From Numida meleagris (Eukaryota > Chordata > Aves > Galliformes > Numididae): 64,000 nt of DNA. The notes under the pieces were generated by a model that worked only from the letters and a program-made list of their open reading frames with translations, was not told the DNA's origin and ran no database searches. The first letter of the stretch is position 1; each line of letters opens with the position of its first letter. Position numbers and translations under genes: made by a program. Location: contig NC_034412.1 of assembly GCF_002078875.1 (NCBI RefSeq), positions 28,837,303 through 28,901,302 of the forward strand, given 5' to 3'. This document shows, piece by piece, positions 34,027 through 47,165 of the stretch.

Positions 34027-37000
34027 TAGCAAGATGATCAAAAGATCTGTCTAATTCTCAGTCATTCTTGTATTTGAATTATTTTAAAACTTGGGTTGAG
34101 TTAAATGGATTCCTTAGGCAAAGGATGTGGCAAGAGGGATCTTTTGGGAGAGAGCTGCGATGTTCTCTTCCACGTTATCTGTTCTCCTGTGTCACTGTAG
34201 GCACGAGTGATCATGAGCTGAAATGAGCCAAGTGCACAAATGTTTTATTGAAATGTTGCTAGCCTTGTTCCACTGTTTTTAGATATTACAACAGAGAATA
34301 ATCAAGACTTCAATGCTATTGGATTATTTGCCCGTTTGTTCCTAAATAAAAGGATTAAAAGCACAATAAATAACTTTGTGCTGCTGAAATATTCTCAAGA
34401 AGAAGCAGTGACTTGTTATCATACTGGTTGCCTTAGTCTAAAAAGGAATAGTCACTCTGTATCTTCATGAATTTATGAGCAGTTTATTGCTCTTATGCAT
34501 GTGTGTTTCTTTCTCTGCAAGACAGGGTAATCAACAACGCAACATATTAATAAATAAAATTCTTTACAGAACTTCTTCAAACCTCACTGCATGTGGTGGG
34601 TGGGGAAAATAAAATAAACCAAAACAAAATCTGTCTAAATCTTCTAAACCATGAGGTCCTCCAGTCTTGCAGAGGAGATGATGAACTTCTAACTTACATC
34701 TAACTAGATTAAAAAAAAAAATAAAAATCTGCTGATGTTGGTTCAATAGTTTTCTATGTGTTAAGACTGTAATTAATTGACATGAACTTGTCTTTTGGAC
34801 ACAATTATACTCCTAGTACTATATTATGCTATGCTGAAGATCTGTATTATCTCCTGTGCAGATGCTCAGATTGAAGGCAACAGTTATACCTTGATTTTTA
34901 GACATCGTAAATCAGAATAAATTTTTACAGGTGTTGAACATGATCTTGAAGCTATAGTTTAGCAGAGCTCCAATCAGATAATTCTAATCTATAAGGCCTA
35001 CCACAATGCCTCCAGAGGAAAAAATATTGCAATTCACCTCAAAGGTGACTGTATTTCAATGCAATACATTGTTTTTCATTGTGGTATCATATCTGCCAAG
35101 CTTTGAATCTATATTGGAGACTTTAGAAAGAATGAATCTCTACAGGCATGGTTCATTGCCATTTATAGCAATATGCCAAATGGCACCTGCTCTTTTAGAG
35201 GTAGTCAAAGAAGAACGTTTCCCATGTCTGACAGAGAAATCAAAAGCTAATCATTTGACTTCCTGGGTTTGTCTTAATGACCTTCCTGAAGCAGCAAAAC
35301 AACATTTCTGCAGCAATGGCAATGCTTCATCTATTCCAGCTCGAGGTGCCTGAACCACCTTGTGTTGTCATCAAAGTAAATTGGTGGACTCACGCTGTCT
35401 TAAAATGGCTTTAACAACTTTGTTGCCCTTGGAGTTTTTCTGTTTTGAAGATTTGATAATCATGCAAATTGAACCTTACTGACTGTTCTGCAGATTTCTG
35501 CTGTTGGCAGACTCTAGAGTTAACTGCAGCTTTAATATGTAGAATTCTTATGTCCTTAGAGAGTACGTGAGAATGATGAATGATCTTTGACCTTGAAAGT
35601 GGTAAACTGTCCTCTGGATATGAAAAACACCTCAACGCTTGTCTCAACTTATTCAGTCTTTTCTAAATCTATGCATATGTATACATGTGTATGTAAAAGT
35701 AAACTTCATTTATTTTTGTCCATTATTATGAACTGACACAAAGGGATTTGTTTCTTGCACTGAAGTGAACTGCCTAGGCATCTGTATGAAATAAGATGCT
35801 GTGTCAGTTGCTTTACTGAATGTGTTGGTTGAAATAAATTAACTTCAATAGGAGACTTTAAACCAGAACTTTTTGAGACAAGATGACTTCTGCAGTTTTT
35901 CGAAGTACCCATTCTCTACTGTAACGCCTACCATTGGAATTTTTGCTTACAACTTGGGCAAAAACTTAGAAGCTTAGACCAGCGCTAAGTACATGTCATT
36001 AATTGACTTGTTGCATCAGTTGCTGCTTCAGTTTTGAACTGTCCTAACAGTAGTTCATTCCAGAGTTACACTTTTTCTGACTGTGCTTCAGGCAGCATGT
36101 GGAAGTGGCTATGTGCACAGGGCAGGCACAGTCAACACAGGGACACTCAGCCCTCGTTCCCTGCTGAATCTGAGGAGGAAGGTGCACAGGGACCTGCTGC
36201 CTTTCCAAGTGTCTGGATTTTCTGCAGTGGAGTTTAGGCATAGTCTGTAAAAATCAGGACTCCAAAATACCGTGTGTTTCTTCTGCACAAGTACCAAAAG
36301 TGTTTGACAAGCCTTTAAAATAACAGCTGAACCTCATCTCTGAATATTTGTGACAAAAAAAAATCCAGCGTAGACCTGAAAAGGTTTAGCATGTTTTTTG
36401 GAGAAAGTTATAAGGAAACTACAATATTCAATTTGTTTTAAACAGAAAAAAGCTCTCATAAGAGGTTCTAATACTGGCTGTTCCCTGACATTTTCAGGAC
36501 AAATGAAGCGAACTGTATTTGTCTTGTTCTGTGTCTTAAAACCACGGTTCTTCAACTCTAAGCTTTCCTAGGAAAGTTTGTCTCAGCTGTTAAATTGGTC
36601 TTTAAAGAACCGATATATAAATCTCAATACAAATCTTGTAAAAGAAATGACAGATATAAGTGAAATTTACACAAAACTTCTGCTTCCCAGATTTCTTAAG
36701 GAGTTCTTGCCAGTTGTCTTAGATAGGGTTGACAAACTATGGAAAGGGGCCATATTTCCTTTTTCAGAAGCTCTTCCTACTTTTTCTGAATTTGACAGTG
36801 ACTTTCATTTTGTATTTGGCTATTACAGTATTAATCCCTAGAAACAGTAATGAAAGATTTTCTTACGTATGTAGAATTCAAGGTGTAGTGAGAGGTATCC
36901 GGAATTAAGGCCTTTCTAATGGGCAGTAACTAGCTTCTTGGCATGGTCGGTGAGTTGGCGTGCAAACACTAGAGATAAAGGCTCTTTCTTCAAAAGGGTT

Positions 37001-40000
37001 TTGTTTTCCTAGGGTCTTTTTCTCTATTGTGTTAACCTTTTTACACTGATTAAGGCAAGAAGGTAAACACGAAAGTAGTAGTAGTAGTCACATTTGCTTA
37101 GCTTTACAGAATAGAAAATGAGAGAAAGCAACAGAAATGGGAAGAAAACAGTGGGATGTGAAGAAATAACAGAGGTCTGCAAGAAGGAAGTAGAAGCTAC
37201 TATGCTGTTGGCTGGCGCTTCTGGAGAGAGCGGAGCTGACTTTCGGGAAATGACTGTGATGGAGTGTTCACAGTAGAGTCTTTGCTGTTCTCAACAACCA
37301 GCAGTGCCAGTGAATGCAAAGCTGTCCTGACAAGCCTCGTGGAAACACAGTTGCATCTTGTTATCTCTTGGGATGCATATGTTATCTCAGACTCTTTTAT
37401 TCTGCCTTGGATCAGCTGAGGACATTCTGATGCACTTCAGTTTTAACCTTGCATAGAACTCCATATTCTAGAGCTACAGTTCATTGAGGTAATCTTTAAA
37501 AGTTTCGATATTGTTGTGGAAAATGAGTCCCAGTTTTATGCTGTATCTTGCAAGTTAATTTTTTCTATTACTTAACCTTTGTGACTAGAGGTAAAGAAGA
37601 ACGTTGGCATCAGTATTAATAATATTCCAATAGGATTCTAGGCTAAATTCAGCAGGTGGGGTGGTTCCCATTTGTTGGTTCAGAGCAGGATTTTTGAGGG
37701 GGTCCGTAAGTAGAGGCCACATCTGGTGGGGTTTTTTTTTTCAATTCAAGAATACATTTTTTGTCTTTTGCATATTTAGCTGATCAGCTTTCACTGTCAT
37801 AAATCTAGATTTGGCCCTTGGGTTTATTGTGATATGAATCACTGAAATTTTGCAGTACCCATCCCTAGAGGGTGGGTGAAGGAAAATTGTACGAAGTTCT
37901 GAGCATTCTGGTGCCCTTACATTAAGAAACTCCACAGGAATCTGATACAGGTCTGTATATTTATACTACTGAATGTTGGATTTGGGGATACAGATTTCAA
38001 TTTTAAACTGGGAATGAAAGATAAATTGTATCTTACATCAAAGTAGTGTTGAGATGGCAGTATCTTCCACGGGATGCTTAAAATCTGTTTTCTCTGTATT
38101 TTCATGCAAATGGCCTGCAATGGCTATTTCAGTACTGGTTGGTATTTTTCTTTGTTTGTTTCCTCTTATTTAAAAGTTAATTCTGAAACATGTTCTGGCA
38201 TTTGTTTCAACATAGGGTTGGAAAGGAGTAATAATTCTGACTCTTGACTACTTCTCCTACTTCTGTTGAATTTGTGGAATAAGCACAAATAGTCGGATCA
38301 AATGTAGCCTGATCTGTGAAGTTATTTGTAGCCACATATGAGGCAAGAGTGAAAAAACCCAACAAATATCAATCTCACTCCTACCTACTGATTTTGTAGG
38401 AACTGTCTCTAAATGAAGTAGAACTTTGTGAAGATCATTTGAATTAATATTTAGAGGAAACACCACATGTTTTGCTGTTCTAGGGCTAAATTTTGAATGT
38501 GGGGAAATAGTTATTTTTGGAAACTGTAAGAACTTTTTTGGCTGGAGACAAAACTAACTTTTCTGTCACTGAAAAGAGTAGCTGATCAGATCTTAGATAA
38601 ACTCAACATGTGCATAATACTCCTGAAATAAAAGACAACATATTGGAGGCCAAATGCTTGTGCAAAGTAGAGAGAATATACTCATTTGTATAAAATGAAC
38701 CATTCTGTTTCCTGTAAGTGCAGACAACTGTGAGTGTGGGTTTAATTCCCCTCCATTCAAATACTACTGCGCTCAGAGCTTCCTTGAACAAATCTGTAAA
38801 TGACACCCTGAATAGTTATGATTTTTCAACTTTAATTCCTATTAGCTAATCAAGGTGATGTGGGCAAATACCCCCATGGAGAAAATATTCTGGATATGGT
38901 GGGTGAATATCAGTGGGGCATTTGGCACTGTTCCTGTACAGCTGCAATACTGGATTCAGAGGCTTATTTGAAGAGTTGACGTTGATTCAGTGTCTGCTTA
39001 TGCCAACAATGTACACAAGTTTGCTATGTTACTTTATATGATCTATTACTCTGTGTAATGATACTCAGTGTAGTGAGTGGAATGCTGTATTATTCACATG
39101 AGGCTTGCAAAAATGTAATTGTAAAGAAATAGCTGATGTTTGGCTCATTAAGGCTATACATTTTAAAAGAAATTCAGTGTTTAAATTGACCATTTAATCA
39201 CTGTCATGTATCGTTAAAAGAATCCTCCATTATGCATGTTGAACAAATGACCTCTAAGTAAGAATATTCTTAAGTAGAGGAAAAGCAGTTATTAAGACCT
39301 CCATTAGCTGAAATGAAATTTCTTAAAAATATTCATACTGCTGCTCAAACTGAGGCATGGCTGCAATTTTGAGCACTGTAGTCGTGTTATTTTGAGGCAA
39401 CTCCTTTTTGTTGTCTAGAGATTTGTGTCTCTAAGATGGTGGAGTAGCTGAGCTCTAGCTATCACCAGGGAGTGCTAAATGGAGACAATCTGCTGCACGT
39501 AATAAACCACCCTCCTTATTGCCTTACTGTCTTATACCATAGCATCTAACCTAGCCTCTACCTTGCACAGCAATAAAAAAAAAAGTGGATACAAAAAAAT
39601 GAGCAATCAAGAAAGAGATAAATAAACATTACAACGTTCATGTCCAACCTTCCAAAATATTTTGTAGAGCATGCAAAAATAGTTATGAAGAAAAGGCATC
39701 AAAGTTACAGTAAGAAAGTGCAAGAGAAAATCATCTAGAAAATTGCAGCTTTTTCTACCATGACAACTCTGTCAACAAGATATCTGTAACAATAGAGAGA
39801 TTAAAATGCAGACTTCACTGCATGGGAAAAAATGCACACATTTATAATGTCTGTGTCTTAACTACTGTGTTTTTAGGAAGAGTTGAAAGTCAGATCTCTG
39901 AGTCATGTTCAGGTGATCCTCTGTAGAGATCTTCTGAGTTCCTTCATTGATATGGTATGTTATTCATACCTTTTTAAAGGGTCTTTAAATATGATGAATC

Positions 40001-43000
40001 CTGAAAGTGATGTCAAGAAGACTTGTAAGAAGGTTGCTAAGGCTTTGAGCTTTCATTCTCTACCTAAGAGATGTTCCACTGAGTGAGTAGCTTAACATCT
40101 TCGTTTGTCACTGATTGTGAATTAAGATAGAGGGTAATCTCATCTCTGAATACTTTTAGAGATATTCAGTATTAGTGGCACTTGATTCTTCATCACTAAG
40201 AGATTTATTTGCAGATTCTTGTTGCCTGGACAACAGAAATAGTCTGTAAAACACAAAATTTAGGAGGCTGGCCTCACTCTCACTCTTCAGTTTCATGCAG
40301 GAGAAAATGAATTACATACACACTTGGAATATGCATTATTCCAACCTTATAGGACTTATATTGTACGTTAAATTACCAAAGCTCTTTGTCTGTGTGATTT
40401 CTTATAAGCTTAACCTTAAATTATGTGCATTCTGGTTACTGCTTCATAGTAGGATCAGTTTCTAGCAGATAAACTTCTTACCTTTCTCAGAAGGCAGTTT
40501 TAAAATTTGCTTTTCCCCAGCTCTTATTATTCTGTCATGCAATACTTGTTGAAATGGCTTTTAATTCCTTTAACTTGTATGACAAGCAATCATAACAAGA
40601 GATTTGAATGAAAATGGCAGAATGAGAAGCTGCATTTCAATGGCAAATATGAAAAAAAAAACCCTACAAAACCAACCAGCCACTGCTTCCTGTTTTATAT
40701 AAGATTAAAGTAAGTTCAGTATAAACTGATATAGAGAAATTTGGAAAGTGTGAATTGTATATTCTTTCTGATAAATGTATACATGATTTATTTTGAACTT
40801 TCATCCAGCTGCCATTGGAGTCTATGATAATGCTGCCATCAATTCCTATGGTGCAGAAGTGGACTTATAATGAGCTACTTAACGTGTCATTTATCTAAGC
40901 TGTCACAGCTTGAAAGGTGTAGGAAAAGACTGGTAGAGTGACTGAAGGGTCTGTAAATGTAATCCAAGAAACCAAATTTTGTGTGATAAGGTGTTTCATC
41001 TGTCTCTTTCATCTACAGAAACCTGATAGAATTTGTAGTAGATTCAGGCAACAAAAGCGCATAGTCAACTGCAGTGTTTAGAATGACTCTTCAGAATAAA
41101 ACCAGACAGTTGATTTATTTCACAGTTATGCAGATACAGTTCAGGCCTTCTAAGTTCTTCAAATTCTATCACAAAACTTCTGATGCGAAAGTCTTGTCTG
41201 TAAACCATTTCTAACTTGGTATTCTTATCTATGCAATAATGGACTCATACCTCAGAAAAGATCTGAAATTATAGACTCTAGTATTTAAAATGTATTTTGA
41301 AAGAGTGATGACAGTGAAAAACAAAAGCTATGTATTATGATATTTGGTGTGTTTTAATATGAAGGTTAATATTAAGACCTTCTTTACATTTCCTGATCAT
41401 AAAGTGCTCAGAATTGCATAATTATACACAATTGATCTTAAATGGAAGAGGATTTTTTCAAGAGTTTCAGCTTCTAGGATTAAATTTGATTAAATGTGTA
41501 CAAAGAGATAGTACTTGAACAAAGACTTTTTTGTAAAATTTTCCCTATTAACTAACATTTCTTCTTGAATTTGGGGATTCTGACAACCTGTTCTGGAGCA
41601 AGTACAACAGCAATAATCAAAGCTTGGCCAGATCTCATCGTATCTCTTCAGTCCTGGTTAATAGTGAATTGTGGAGGACTTAGTTGCGTACCCTCGCTCT
41701 GCTGCAGATTTTCATTTCGTGTTTGTAAATGAGTTGTCAGTGAATGAATCATCCAGGGTATTATTCAGCATCTTAAGGCTTTGCTCTGTCTATTCTGTTA
41801 CTAAGTATTAATATATTGAGCACAACTGCCTCTGTTGGGTCAAAACACCTGTCACGTATTTGTGAAATAAAAATGGAGAGAGGGATATTTTATCCATTAA
41901 TTTTTTTTTTGTCCTGAGATTTCAGCCTAAGTTTCTTTGGTTTCTTTCCCTTTATCCACTACTATTGCTCTAACACCAATTCTCTTGTCAGATGGAATAT
42001 ATCTCCTATCAATATCTTGTCCACTGTTAACATTTTAATTGACATAATTCTTAAATTAAGTTTTCCTTGTGTAAAAAGCATTTCTTAGGAAGACAGTTCC
42101 TAGGAACTGTTAAAATTTCCGGAGTTCTTTCGGGTGGTTCATTTGTAAAATATGCAATCCGATGAAGTTAGGACTTTAAAAAATATAAAGGTTCTATTTA
42201 TGTCTGTAGTAGTAGTAAGTACAGAGCAAGACTTGTTTATTCATGTTACCATGGGGTATCAGTCCTACAAGCTAAATTCCTGCCTCCAAGTGAACTGAAA
42301 AGGAGGAAGGGAAGATATTTTTCCCAAAAGCCAAGTCTTTCCATTTTACACTGGTCCTGATGAAGGACAATTAGAGTTTCAATGGGAAGACTGTTCTGAA
42401 AAATCCACGAATGTATCTTGCTACTACTCATGGCTTTTTTTATGTGAAAGAATACCCTATACTTCTGGAAACCATTCCGAGTAAACTACGTTGATAGGAA
42501 ACTGACTGATGTTAGAAATCATTTTGAAAAACAGTAACTTAATGTCTAAAGTGCTCGTGAGATTACACGAGGAAGTAATTCACAGAAATTACATTTTAGT
42601 ATTTGGGACTAAAAAATTATTAAAAACACAGGAGGATGTAAATCAAAATCTGACAAAAATCTAAATGAGAAACATAATATATAGAAAATACTCTTGGAAA
42701 CTTTTCAACTTGAAAAAAGCCTTGTACTGATTTATTTATGAAACTGGTAAAGGGTGAACAAGAGGGAACAAGGATCTCAAATTTAGGACTGTAACCTCAA
42801 AGAAAATTGACATTGATTCCTTAAAGCTTGGTATCCTGAAGGTTTTCTTTAAGGTGATGCTTATCCAATTTCTCATCAGTCAGTGGAATAAATAACACAC
42901 AAAGAAATCAAACAACACTCACCCCACTCCTAAATCCCAAGAGAACACTGTTGACATCTGTGTATTCTGACTTTGTGTTCCTAATCCAGGTGTCTCTGGG

Positions 43001-44059
43001 CAGAGAATGTTATTTTCTAAGTTACAAAGGATTTTTGTTTCATTTCTGTGTGTAATGTGAGCTTCTTTTTCTGTACGGAAGTTTTGGATTTACTTAAGTG
43101 TTTATGTTCTTCAAGTAATGGGTAAGCCCATAAAAGACTCCTCTGATAAGTAAAAATTAAAAAAATGTATATCAAGGAAAGAAAAGCTCTATTGCAGAGG
43201 TAGAGAAGAAAGGTATTTGTGGCAAGATAAGGACTAACTCTTTCAGGATGATTTTATCTCTAATAACATTGAACTGAGGAAATGCAACAAGAATATAAGT
43301 AAATAACACTTCTTTGTTCAATATTCATACATCAATGTGTGCGTGTATGTATGTGTATATTTGCACTTAAATGTGTGTATGTATGCGTGTATTTCCCTGC
43401 CCCTGGTTATATGGTAATGCTGTGCAAAATATTTTCTAATATATCAGAAAATTTACAGATGTACTGTTCTAGTGGCTCTCATGGGTTTTTATTAAATCTG
43501 TTTTACCAGACCAAAAAGAATTATCAGTCACATGACAGAAAAATTAAATGCATCTTAAAACTGTCATTTCCAGTTGCTAACCAGAATCATAGTCTGTTCA
43601 AAAGCTTCTTGAAGTGAGAACCCTTTTCTTTTGCTCTATCTCTGCATTTGACCCCCTAAAGATTCTGTTGTGTGTGCAAATAGGGAGGGGGAAGGTGCCT
43701 GCCTCTGACTTAATGGGATTTTGACCTTCAGAAATAATATGTAATGTTAGTCACTTGGTGCAGGAGAAAAATATTAAAGAATGGGAAAGATTTATTGTTA
43801 TGCAAAGTGTATGTTCGTTGCTAGTTTATACATTTGCACATTGTTATATTTTGTGCTATCACCGTTTGAGAAAAATAAGTACTACCAGTATGTCTATAAA
43901 AACAAACACGTTCCTTATGGCAGTTTCCAGCGTAAGATGCTCTTCCACTTGTTGAGGCTTGCAGTATTTTCAGCCATCCTGCTGTGAAGCGACACAAAAG
44001 GAATCGCTCACCAGCTCACACATGCATACAAATACCATTCCAGTCTCTATAAAACCCCC
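34027..44059. other. AT-rich stretch without confidently recognised genes
   Basis: About 10 kb with no recognised gene. The longest frame that is not from a transposon, 35006-35353 (+, 115 codons from an ATG), shows no domain, signal peptide or membrane segment I can identify. A rough stop-codon frequency estimate predicts a few frames this long by chance in 64 kb of AT-rich DNA. A TG/TATG-rich simple repeat lies at 43335-43393. A short splice-bounded segment at 39877-39912 is mentioned in the findings. Confidence 0.5.
43335..43393. repeat. TG/TATG-rich microsatellite
   Basis: Imperfect alternation of TGTG, TATG and GCGT units over about 60 bp, interrupted at 43358-43369. Confidence 0.65.
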
Positions 44060-44235
44060 TTTTTATTGCTGAGCATGACATACAGCATGGAATATCCCTT
44101 TGGTCTGTTTGGGTCAACTGTTCTGGTTGTGCCTCTGAGCTTCTTGCCCTCCCCCAGCCTCCTTGCTGGCAAAACAGTAAGGAACTGTGAAACCATGAAG
44201 CCCTGCTCAGAATAACACAGGCATTGACATTAGGA
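44060..44235 (+). mobile_element. ERV-like interspersed repeat fragment
   Basis: The stretch with TTTTTATTGCTGAGCATGAC, GGAATATCCCTTTGGTC and GGGTCAACTG followed by TCTGGTTGTG, then CTTCTTGCCC and CCCCCAGCCT, resembles a repeat common in bird genomes that I associate with endogenous retroviruses. The recognition is from memory; no ends, target duplication or coding frame are visible, and divergence looks high. The exact family is not assigned. Confidence 0.45.
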
Positions 44236-46787
44236 ACTGTAGTTAATCACTAGTTCAAAATGCATTTGAGTCATACAGACTTCCAAGAGTAAAACTAACT
44301 CCATTTCATCCAGAACTAGTGAATTAGTAAAAGCTCTTCTCTGTTTCTGTCCACTGTAGACACGTACAATGATGATTTCCTCTTAACTAGCAGCCCATTT
44401 CCCATTAACCATTTCTTAAAAGAATGAAATCATCCTCCTAGGCTTCCTCTCAAATCATTTTCCAATTCATACTTTTCTTTTATATCCTTGTATCTTTCTG
44501 AAAGATTTCTTTTCTTTCAAAATTCATTCTCAAATAGACTGAACAAAATAATATTCCTATAGAATATCCACCATAGGTTTTCTTCATTAACTGCACATGC
44601 TACTTGTCTTTGCCTTCTTCACTAACATTAAACAGTTTCTGTTGTTCTCAGTTTGATGTAATACAACTTAAGCAGCATGATTGAGTGGTTCATATTATTT
44701 CATTTATTGTGTATTGCCTCACATCTGACAATTCTACATTTCATCTCAAGCCCTTTATTTCTTGCCTATATTTTCATACAAACTCACACTATTCATAGAA
44801 AATGATGCGTAAATGATACGAAAACACACGAAGTAACTTTATATTAAAATGTGAAAATATTTGCCCTATTTAGGGCATAATTAATCAACTAGGATATCTT
44901 AAGGAAAGTCTGCTGTGGCAGATTGCAGTGCAATGGCCTTCTCTGTATATTCATGCTACTTCTTTGTTGTGCATCTACCTGAATTTGTGCCCTTATGAAC
45001 ACGTACTGAAATAAGTCAATTTTTGTACTGAGAATCATGTTTCAAAAAAAGTACTTATCTGCATTTTGTTAATGCAATAGTCCTATGCTGAACTGATGAA
45101 ATGAAGATGTGGAAATTTGGTTGCAGATGTGGCTAATTTTTCTGTGTAGGCCTTTGGTGGGTGTCTGATACTGGAGAAGCAGTGGCCCAATTTTGGCTCT
45201 ACCAGGCCAAATCACTGTCTGTGCTGGGGACTGAAGGAGGACAGCACTGCCTCCCTAGGTGACTGGGACCTGGTATAAAGTATGGACATGGGTGCTGGAA
45301 TGTGGGAGACATCGTATATGCAGGATGTAGGGAAGTCCTCAGTGCATTTATTTACACTGATTCTATATATGAATCTTTGATTAATCATCCTTCTTTTACA
45401 ATTTCTAGAGTGTTACAATCCCAGGTTTGGTTAAGCTGAAGCTGGAAAATCACTGTAGTATTAAGACTTTGCATTTCCCCATCTTTAAATGCCTTTATTC
45501 AGGATAACGTGTTAATGTAGCCATACAGAACAACAGAGTAAAGGATTTCAGCTTTGTATTAGGAAGTTCTGCCTTCTGAAGACTGTTTTATGCTTGTAAG
45601 CTGTCTTGTACCTATGTAATAGCCTATTAAAATCACTAATTGGCTTTCTCCTGCAATTCTTCTCGGAGTAAACCCAAATCCATAGAAGTTTTAGTGGTGG
45701 TATATTGTATCATAATTCTACCTATGTTTTAAGTCTCAAGCCGGATTATCCATAAGTTCTTCATTTGCCTGAAAATATTCTATTTTGCTAATAATATTTA
45801 TTTTCTATTCCCTAAGAAATCAACTTTTCATCTTCCTTTTTTTTTCCTGTATTTGCTTGCTTTTGATAAATCATACAATCTTCTGTTTCAGAAAAGATCT
45901 GTGTATACAAGCTTTACATATCAGGATGAAACAAAAGGTAAAAGGTATTGGAGCATATGTTTAAAGAAAACTCTGAATTTCCTGACTCAGCAGGTTCCTA
46001 GACAGTGATGTTCTCGTGTTGATGGTCAGCGGTCGCATTGCTTATATACTGGTGCTCTGTCACACTGAGTTACAAGGTTTGCTGATACACCCAGGTGATT
46101 TAATATTCATAGTCTATGTTGGAACAGCTCTGCCTTTGGTGCTTTTCATGCTGTAACCTATCTGCTATTGTATATTTGATGCTCCATTATATCATGATTG
46201 CTTTCTCTCTAGAGATTTATAGCATGCTAACCTCAGGCACACATCAGAGAAGTTAATGACAGAGACTGAATTTCATTTGTGTCTCAGGACTGTTTAGCAG
46301 ATTAGAACTGCTTTTTTCTCCTTCAGTACCATAGAAAAGGTGATGTGCAACTGTGTCAATTTCTATGAAGTGGGAGTGTAGGCATTCAGGACCAGAGATA
46401 ATAAGTGGGCAAAGTCCCTTAAATCTTCTTCCTCATGTGCTATTCTGATCACTGTCTTGCTGGATAAATTCACGTGTGTGATGCTGCAGGCCATGTATCA
46501 AGCATTTTATGTAGTGTAACAGGTACATTCTATTTCCAGTCTTCCACAGGTAGGAGGTATTCCCCTTGCAAATTCAGCTGTAGATATTATGGTGGGATGC
46601 ATTTCTGCTTTTATCACGGAACGAAAAACATTTTTGGTATAAGCAATTTGTGCACCTGGAAACATCTGGGGAGGGCTTGTTAGCTTGTTTGTTTGGAGTG
46701 CGCTCTCCAAACAGACAAGGAAGGAGGAATACTCTGTCTCTGCATAGTTTATGCTGTATTATGGATGCAACTGTGGTGAAATGAATC
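44236..46787. other. AT-rich gap without confidently recognised genes
   Basis: No repeat or gene recognised. A 46-bp splice-bounded open segment at 45892-45937 is discussed in the findings. Confidence 0.5.
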
Positions 46788-47165
46788 AGAATCACAGAAT
46801 CTTAGACATTGGAAGGGACATCTGGACTAGTCCAGCTCCCCTGCTAAAAGTAGGTTTCCTACAGTAGTTTGCATGGGAAAGGTTCCAGGTGGGTTTTGAC
46901 TATCTCCAGAGAAGGAGGCTCCACAAACGACCTTGGGCAGCCTGTTCCAATGCTTTCACTCTCACAGTAAAGATGCTTTTTCTCATGTTCAGATGGAACT
47001 TTCCTGTGTTCCAGTTTGTGCCCATTGTTCATTGTCCTGTCATTGGGTACTGCTGAAAAGACCCTGGCCCCATCCACTTGACTCCTGCCCATTAGATGTT
47101 TGTAAGCACTGATAAGTTCCCCCCCCGCCTCAGTCATCCCTACTCCAATATTTGTCACTGGCATT
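46788..47165 (-). mobile_element. CR1: Old CR1 LINE 3' fragment
   Basis: The 3' end at 46788 shows AATCACAGAATCTTAGA, the complement of the CR1 octamer tail, followed by the usual TTGGAAGGGACAT. The minus-strand frame 47164-46859 keeps recognisable CR1 ORF2 C-terminal text such as NDRTMNNGHKLEH (related to [13 protein letters not shown]) and VEPPSLEIVKTHL. It is far more diverged than the copies at 3711 and 19614 and includes a C8 run near 47120-47127. 5' truncated to under 400 bp. Confidence 0.88.

Noticed and set aside
35006..35353. 115-codon ATG-started frame as a host gene
   Set aside because: No recognisable domain, signal or splice context. A rough estimate from stop frequency predicts a few frames this long by chance in 64 kb of AT-rich DNA.
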